From Tabrizicola thermarum (lineage in GTDB: Bacteria > Pseudomonadota > Alphaproteobacteria > Rhodobacterales > Rhodobacteraceae), in contig NZ_QMJY01000010.1 of assembly GCF_003574395.1 (NCBI RefSeq), positions 23,982-87,981 on the forward strand: DNA of 64,000 nucleotides, read 5' to 3'. The notes beneath the pieces were generated by a model. The model saw only the letters and a program-made list of their open reading frames with translations, had not been told where the DNA came from and made no database searches. Below, one piece after another: positions 60,165-64,000 of this stretch. Position numbers and translations under genes: made by a program. Each line of letters begins with the position of its first letter. Position 1 is the stretch's first letter.

Positions 60165-61181
60165 ATGCCCGATACCCCTCGTCCAGCCCGCGATTGGCTG
60201 ATCCTTCTCGCTCGCTACCGCGAACCGGCAACCGCCCGCAGCCTGTGGGAGCTTGCCGCGACTCTGGTGCCGTTTCTGGCGCTCTGGGCCCTTGCCTGGA
60301 TGGCGCTGTCGGTCAGCCCCTGGGCGGCGCTGGCGCTGGCGGTGCTGAACGGCGGGTTCCTGGTGCGGATCTTCATCATCCAGCACGATTGCGGCCATGG
60401 CGCGTTCCTGAAGAACCGCACCGCGCAGGACTGGCTGGGGCGCGTGCTGGGGGTGCTGACACTGACCCCCTACGCGGTCTGGCGGCGCACCCATTCGATC
60501 CACCATGCCCACCACGGCGACCTGGATGCCCGGGGGATCGGCGATGTGCTGACCCTGACCATCGAGGAATACCGCGCCCGGGGGCGCTGGGGGCGGCTGA
60601 TGTATCGGCTTTACCGTCACCCCGTGGTGCTGTTCATCCTTGGGCCCAGCTATCTGTTCCTGCTGCAAAATCGCCTGCCCTTCGGGTTGATGAACTCTGG
60701 CTGGCGCTATTGGACCTCTGCCATGGGCACCAATGCGATGATCGCCATCGCCGTGGGCCTGATCATTTGGTTCGGCGGGTTCTGGCCGGTGCTGCTGATC
60801 TACCTCCCCACCTCGCTGATCGCGGCGACCCTTGGCGTCTGGCTTTTCTATGTCCAGCACCAGTTCGAAGAGACGCATTGGTCGAAGGGCGACGACTGGC
60901 AGCTGCACGACGCCGCGCTGGAGGGATCGTCCCACTACATCCTGCCGCAGCCCCTGCGCTGGTTTTCCGGCAACATCGGCATTCATCACGTCCACCATCT
61001 GTATTCCCGCATCCCGTTCTACCGCCTGCCCGAGGTGATCCGCGACCACCGCGCCCTTGCCGAAGCGCAGCGCCTGACGGTGCGCGAGAGCCTGGCGTCG
61101 GTGAACCTGCACCTGTGGGACACGGTGGAGGGGAAGCTGATGAGCTTCAGGGAAGCCCGCGCCCGGTACGGGGTGGCGTGA
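60165..61181 (+). CDS. Fatty acid desaturase family protein
   Basis: A 338-residue membrane di-iron desaturase. His boxes: QHDCGHGAF, HSIHHAHHGD, and GNIGIHHVHHLY; about four membrane helices surround them. Such enzymes introduce double bonds in acyl chains or hydroxylate related lipids. ATG 60165 is chosen because it starts the conserved region; the frame is open 123 bases further upstream, but with low-complexity sequence. Gene is divergent from tauR and convergent with tpa, breaking an otherwise minus-strand sulfonate locus. Confidence 0.9.
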   Translation: MPDTPRPARDWLILLARYREPATARSLWELAATLVPFLALWALAWMALSVSPWAALALAVLNGGFLVRIFIIQHDCGHGAFLKNRTAQDWLGRVLGVLTLTPYAVWRRTHSIHHAHHGDLDARGIGDVLTLTIEEYRARGRWGRLMYRLYRHPVVLFILGPSYLFLLQNRLPFGLMNSGWRYWTSAMGTNAMIAIAVGLIIWFGGFWPVLLIYLPTSLIAATLGVWLFYVQHQFEETHWSKGDDWQLHDAALEGSSHYILPQPLRWFSGNIGIHHVHHLYSRIPFYRLPEVIRDHRALAEAQRLTVRESLASVNLHLWDTVEGKLMSFREARARYGVA

Positions 61182-61256
61182 CCCCATCGGCGTAAGCTGC
61201 GCTACAGCGCACCGTAACGCCGCAATGACCCGCGTCGCCCCCCGGTTCCGGGCAAG

Positions 61257-61286
61257 ACAAAAGGGTGCCCGTCTCCGGGCACCCTC
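61257..61286 (-). terminator. Rho-independent terminator of tpa
   Basis: On the minus strand AGGGTGCCCG-GAGA-CGGGCACCCT, a ten-pair stem with a four-base loop, is followed by TTTTGTCTT, 25 bases after the tpa stop. It fits a classical intrinsic terminator and would also catch convergent reading from the desaturase side only weakly. Confidence 0.9.
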
Positions 61287-61310
61287 TCCAGCCGCAAAGG
61301 GCTTCAGTCC

Positions 61311-62690
61311 CTACCCGAACACCCGGGTCAGTGCCCCATCGATTGCCGTGGTGATCTCGTCGATATCATCCTTCGTCGCGATCAGAGCCGGGCTCAGGCA
61401 CAGCGTGTTGTTCAACCCCGGCAGGCTGCGGTTCGTGGCGCCGATGATCACCCCCTGCGCCATGCAGTCGGCGACGACAGCCTGGACCATCTTTTCGGGC
61501 GCGGGTTCCTTGGTCGCGCGGTCCGCCACCAGTTCCGCCCCGAGGAACAGCCCCTTGCCGCGCACGTCGCCGATGACCTTGTGCTTGTCCATCAGCGCGC
61601 GCAAGCGGTCGAGGCAGTAGTCGCCCATGTCGAGCGTGTTCTGCAAAAGCCCCTCTTCCTCGATGATCTTCATGTTCTCCAGCGCCGCCGCAGGCCCCGC
61701 GGTGCAGCCGCCGAAGGTGGAGATGTCGCGGAAATAGCTGAGCGGATCCGAGGCGTCGTCCTTGAACATCTCGAAGACGGCCTCGGTGGTCACGGTGCAG
61801 GAGATCGCGGCGTAGCCCGAGGCCACCCCCTTGGCCATGGTCACGAAGTCGGGCTTGATGCCGTAGTGCTGATAGCCGAACCATGTGCCGGTGCGACCCA
61901 CGCCGCAGACGACCTCGTCAATCGCCAAGAGGATGTTGTATTTCTTGCAGATTTCCTGCACCCGCTCCCAATAGCCCTGCGGCGGGACGATGACGCCGCC
62001 GCCGGCGGTCACCGGCTCCAGGATCAGGCAGCCGACCGTGTCGGGGCCTTCGCGCAGGATGACTTCCTCGATGGCGTCAGCGGCGCGCTGGCCGTAGTTC
62101 TCCACGTCCCACTGCTTGCGGTATTCCAGGCAGTGCGGCACGCGGACAAAGCCGTCGGGGAACGGCCCGTATTGCATGGCGCGCTGGTCCTGGCCCGAAG
62201 TGGCAAGGGCCGCGATGGTGGTGCCGTGGTAGTCGCGGTCGCGGTAAAGGATCTTCCACTTCCTGCCGCCATGGTGCCGGTGCGCGATCTGGCGCACCAT
62301 CTTGTAGACCTTCTCGTTCGCCTCGGAGCCGGAGTTGTTGTAATAGACGCGGGTCAGGCCCGGCATCTTCTCGGTCAAGGCCTTGGAGAACATGGCGCCG
62401 GGGATCGAGCCTGCCGACCCGGCGAAATAGTTCAGCTTCAAAAGCTGGTCGCGGACGGCATTGGCGATCCGCTCACGCCCATAGCCCACGTTGACGGTCC
62501 AGACCCCGCCGGAGACCGCGTCGATATGTTCCTTGCCCTTGGCATCCCAGACGCGCATCCCCTTGCCTTCCACGATGACGCGGGGATCGACGGTTTCGTA
62601 CTGTTTGTGCTGCGACAGATGGTGCCAGACATGCGCGCGGTCGGCCTCGACCACGGCGCCGATGTCGTTCAGGCCTGCATAGTCTTCCAT
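61311..62690 (-). CDS. tpa: Taurine-pyruvate aminotransferase
   Basis: A 459-residue class III PLP aminotransferase that converts taurine and pyruvate to sulfoacetaldehyde and alanine. Motifs include VSGGVWTVNVGYGRERIA, VYYNNSGSEANEKVYKM, LAIDEVVCGVGRTGTWFGY and the PLP Lys in DFVTMAKGVASGYA. Opening MEDYAGLNDIGAVVEADRAH matches known Tpa. ATG 62690 follows AAAGGA; a 17-residue upstream extension is unlikely. TauR-like repeats lie 55-87 bp upstream. It sits 88 bp downstream of an epimerase gene. Confidence 0.96.
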   Translation of the reverse strand: MEDYAGLNDIGAVVEADRAHVWHHLSQHKQYETVDPRVIVEGKGMRVWDAKGKEHIDAVSGGVWTVNVGYGRERIANAVRDQLLKLNYFAGSAGSIPGAMFSKALTEKMPGLTRVYYNNSGSEANEKVYKMVRQIAHRHHGGRKWKILYRDRDYHGTTIAALATSGQDQRAMQYGPFPDGFVRVPHCLEYRKQWDVENYGQRAADAIEEVILREGPDTVGCLILEPVTAGGGVIVPPQGYWERVQEICKKYNILLAIDEVVCGVGRTGTWFGYQHYGIKPDFVTMAKGVASGYAAISCTVTTEAVFEMFKDDASDPLSYFRDISTFGGCTAGPAAALENMKIIEEEGLLQNTLDMGDYCLDRLRALMDKHKVIGDVRGKGLFLGAELVADRATKEPAPEKMVQAVVADCMAQGVIIGATNRSLPGLNNTLCLSPALIATKDDIDEITTAIDGALTRVFG

Positions 62691-62744
62691 GAGAGCGGTC
62701 CTTTCGGTTTCGCGCGGCAGTATGAGGCCTGCCGCGGTCAAGGT

Positions 62745-62777
62745 TTAGGACCAGACAATGGCTGCCGATAGGGCCAG
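62745..62777 (-). promoter_or_regulatory. Putative TauR operator upstream of tpa (two direct repeats)
   Basis: Minus-strand CTGGCCCTAT (62768-62777) and CTGGTCCTAA (62745-62754) are 23 bp apart, start to start, identical in spacing to the xsc operator. The distal repeat directly abuts the stop codon of the upstream epimerase gene at 62778. Confidence 0.75.
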
Positions 62778-63791
62778 TCAGGTCCGGGTGTACTCGCGGT
62801 ACCAGTCGACAAAGGGTTGCAACCCGGTGGCAAGGTCGGTCCGGGGCCGAAAGCCGGTGAGGCGTTCGAGCAGCGCGCAGTCGGCCCAGGTGGCGGGGAC
62901 GTCGCCGGGTTGCATGGGCAGAAGGTTCAGGATCGCCTTCCGGCCGAGAAGGGCTTCCAGCGTGCGGATGAAGTCCATCAGGTGAATCTTGTCGGAATTG
63001 CCGATGTTCACCACGCGCCAGGGGGCGACGGGGCTCAGGCTGTCGCCCTCGACCGGCGCAGGGCGGGCGCCCGGTGCGGGCGGGGCAAGGGGGATGAGGC
63101 GGGTCAGCCCCTCGACCAGGTCATCGACAGCGGTGAAGTCGCGCCAGAGCTCACCCCGGTTGTAGACGTCGATCGGTTCACCCTCCAGGATCGCCCTGGT
63201 GAACTTGAAATAGGCCAGATCGGGGCGGCCCCACGACCCGTAGACGGTGAAGAACCGGAACAGCGTGACCGGCAGGCCCCAGAGATGGGCGTAGGAATGG
63301 GCAAGGCTCTCGACCGCCTTCTTGGTCGCGGCATAGACCGTCAGCGGGTGGTCGGTGCGGTCGGTCTCGTGGAACGGCATTTCGGGGTTGGCACCATAGA
63401 CCGAGGAGGTGGAAGCGATCATCAGGTGCTTGACCCTCAGGGCCTTTGCGATCTCCAACACGTTGAAACTTCCGGTGAAATTCGTCTCGATATAGGATCG
63501 CGGATGCGTCAGGCTGTAGCGGACCCCGGCCTGGGCGGCGAGGTGGATGATCGCATCCGGGGCGAAAGCCTCGGCCACGCGGGTCAGCGTCGGCATGTCC
63601 TCCAGCATCGCCTCGGTCGCGGCAAAACCGGGCATGGCCTTCAGGATCGCGTGGCGCTGTTCCTTCAGCCGGACGTCGTAATAGGGCGTCATGCCGTCGT
63701 AGCCATGCACGCTGTGGCCCGCCGCCAGCAAGGCCCGCGCAAGGTGAAAGCCGATGAATCCGGCGGTTCCGGTGATGAGGATCTTCTGCAC
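62778..63791 (-). CDS. NAD-dependent epimerase, UDP-glucuronate 4-epimerase-like
   Basis: A 337-residue extended SDR. NAD loop ILITGTAGFIGFHLARALL, TVYAATKKAVESLA with the YxxxK pair, and FFTVYGSWGRPDLAYF match UDP-sugar 4-epimerases of the GalE/CapI type (UDP-glucuronate to UDP-galacturonate). It would serve cell-surface polysaccharide synthesis. GTG 63791 follows GGGAAGGG; a longer in-frame start at 63824 adds eleven residues. Its stop is directly next to the tpa operator. Confidence 0.9.
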   Translation of the reverse strand: MQKILITGTAGFIGFHLARALLAAGHSVHGYDGMTPYYDVRLKEQRHAILKAMPGFAATEAMLEDMPTLTRVAEAFAPDAIIHLAAQAGVRYSLTHPRSYIETNFTGSFNVLEIAKALRVKHLMIASTSSVYGANPEMPFHETDRTDHPLTVYAATKKAVESLAHSYAHLWGLPVTLFRFFTVYGSWGRPDLAYFKFTRAILEGEPIDVYNRGELWRDFTAVDDLVEGLTRLIPLAPPAPGARPAPVEGDSLSPVAPWRVVNIGNSDKIHLMDFIRTLEALLGRKAILNLLPMQPGDVPATWADCALLERLTGFRPRTDLATGLQPFVDWYREYTRT

Positions 63792-63926
63792 GTAAGCCCT
63801 TCCCAGCACGCTTGCGCCGGACAATCCGCGCCGACCCGGCGCAAGTCAAGCCCGCCCCGGCCCGGATTGCCCCGCCATTGCCCTTGCAGAGCCCGGACGC
63901 TTCGGCTATCCCGTCCCCACCTTCGC

Positions 63927-64000
63927 GGCGGGTTGGCGGAGAGGTTACGCAGCGGATTGCAAATCCGTGTAGACCGGTTCGATTCCGGTACCCGCCTCCA
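63927..64000 (+). tRNA. tRNA-Cys (anticodon GCA)
   Basis: A 74-nt cloverleaf beginning GGCGGGTTGGCGGAG, anticodon loop TTGCAAA (GCA), T-arm CCGGTTCGATTCCGG, acceptor ACCCGCC and encoded CCA. The gene ends exactly at the last base of the window. The 135 bases between epimerase and tRNA show nothing else. Confidence 0.97.

Noticed and set aside
1..64000. CRISPR arrays, transposons, prophage
   Set aside because: No regularly spaced repeats, transposase or phage structural motifs were seen anywhere in the window.

Overview
The window is a contiguous piece of a GC-rich alphaproteobacterial chromosome, most likely from the Rhodobacterales (Rhodobacter/Paracoccaceae group). The main reasons are a Shemin-pathway 5-aminolevulinate synthase with an upstream FnrL-type box, a DUF6280 protein, a taurine locus with a TauR regulator of the kind known from Rhodobacter capsulatus, a SoeABC-type sulfite dehydrogenase, and many small conserved proteins typical of that order. 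No prophage, transposase, CRISPR array or plasmid function was seen; gene order is dense and mostly housekeeping. The left end cuts an MFS transporter and the right end coincides with the 3' end of a tRNA-Cys.

Layout. 1-8 kb: MFS transporter (partial), DUF2189 membrane protein, prfB, and a cell-wall pair (PBP1A and a periplasmic amidase) followed by a divergent DsbA-type protein. 8-14 kb: ispG, a RodZ-like protein, hemA, an M20 peptidase and a GNAT protein. 14-16.3 kb: small proteins, two identical tRNA-Asp genes and a pirin. 16.6-24.6 kb: a CocE/NonD hydrolase, a complete oligopeptide-type ABC importer and an alkaline-phosphatase-superfamily protein. 24.9-30.2 kb: the most unusual block, with a large BTAD/TPR regulator, a 125-residue orphan protein, a stand-alone YcaO protein and an animal-type heme peroxidase. 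30.4-43.6 kb: a lipoprotein, aroKB, xerD, a CorC-like protein, assorted enzymes, an MsbA-like exporter and ygfZ. 43.9-48.9 kb: DUF6280, a PopZ-like disordered protein, a TolC protein, a Pcm-like methyltransferase, a membrane protein and a 59-residue coiled-coil protein.

48.9-62.7 kb holds a near-complete C2-sulfonate catabolic locus on the minus strand. Tpa makes sulfoacetaldehyde from taurine, Xsc cleaves it to acetyl phosphate and sulfite, TauE-type permease can export sulfite, AckA takes acetyl phosphate to acetate and ATP, and SoeABC oxidises sulfite at the quinone pool. xsc-tauE-ackA-soeA-soeB-soeC are joined by overlaps or a one-base gap. Both tpa and xsc carry a pair of direct repeats of the form CTGGNCCTAN with exactly 23 bp between repeat starts, which I read as TauR operators. 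A desaturase gene on the other strand separates tpa from tauR.

Other points of note: a 62-bp compound palindrome (related in its TTCGAA cores to another palindrome in the window) lies inside the soeA coding tail and supplies its last residues; two very short genes (44 and 59 residues) are well supported by start sites and context; and the YcaO/peroxidase block is the best candidate for an undescribed system, although its product cannot be deduced from sequence alone.
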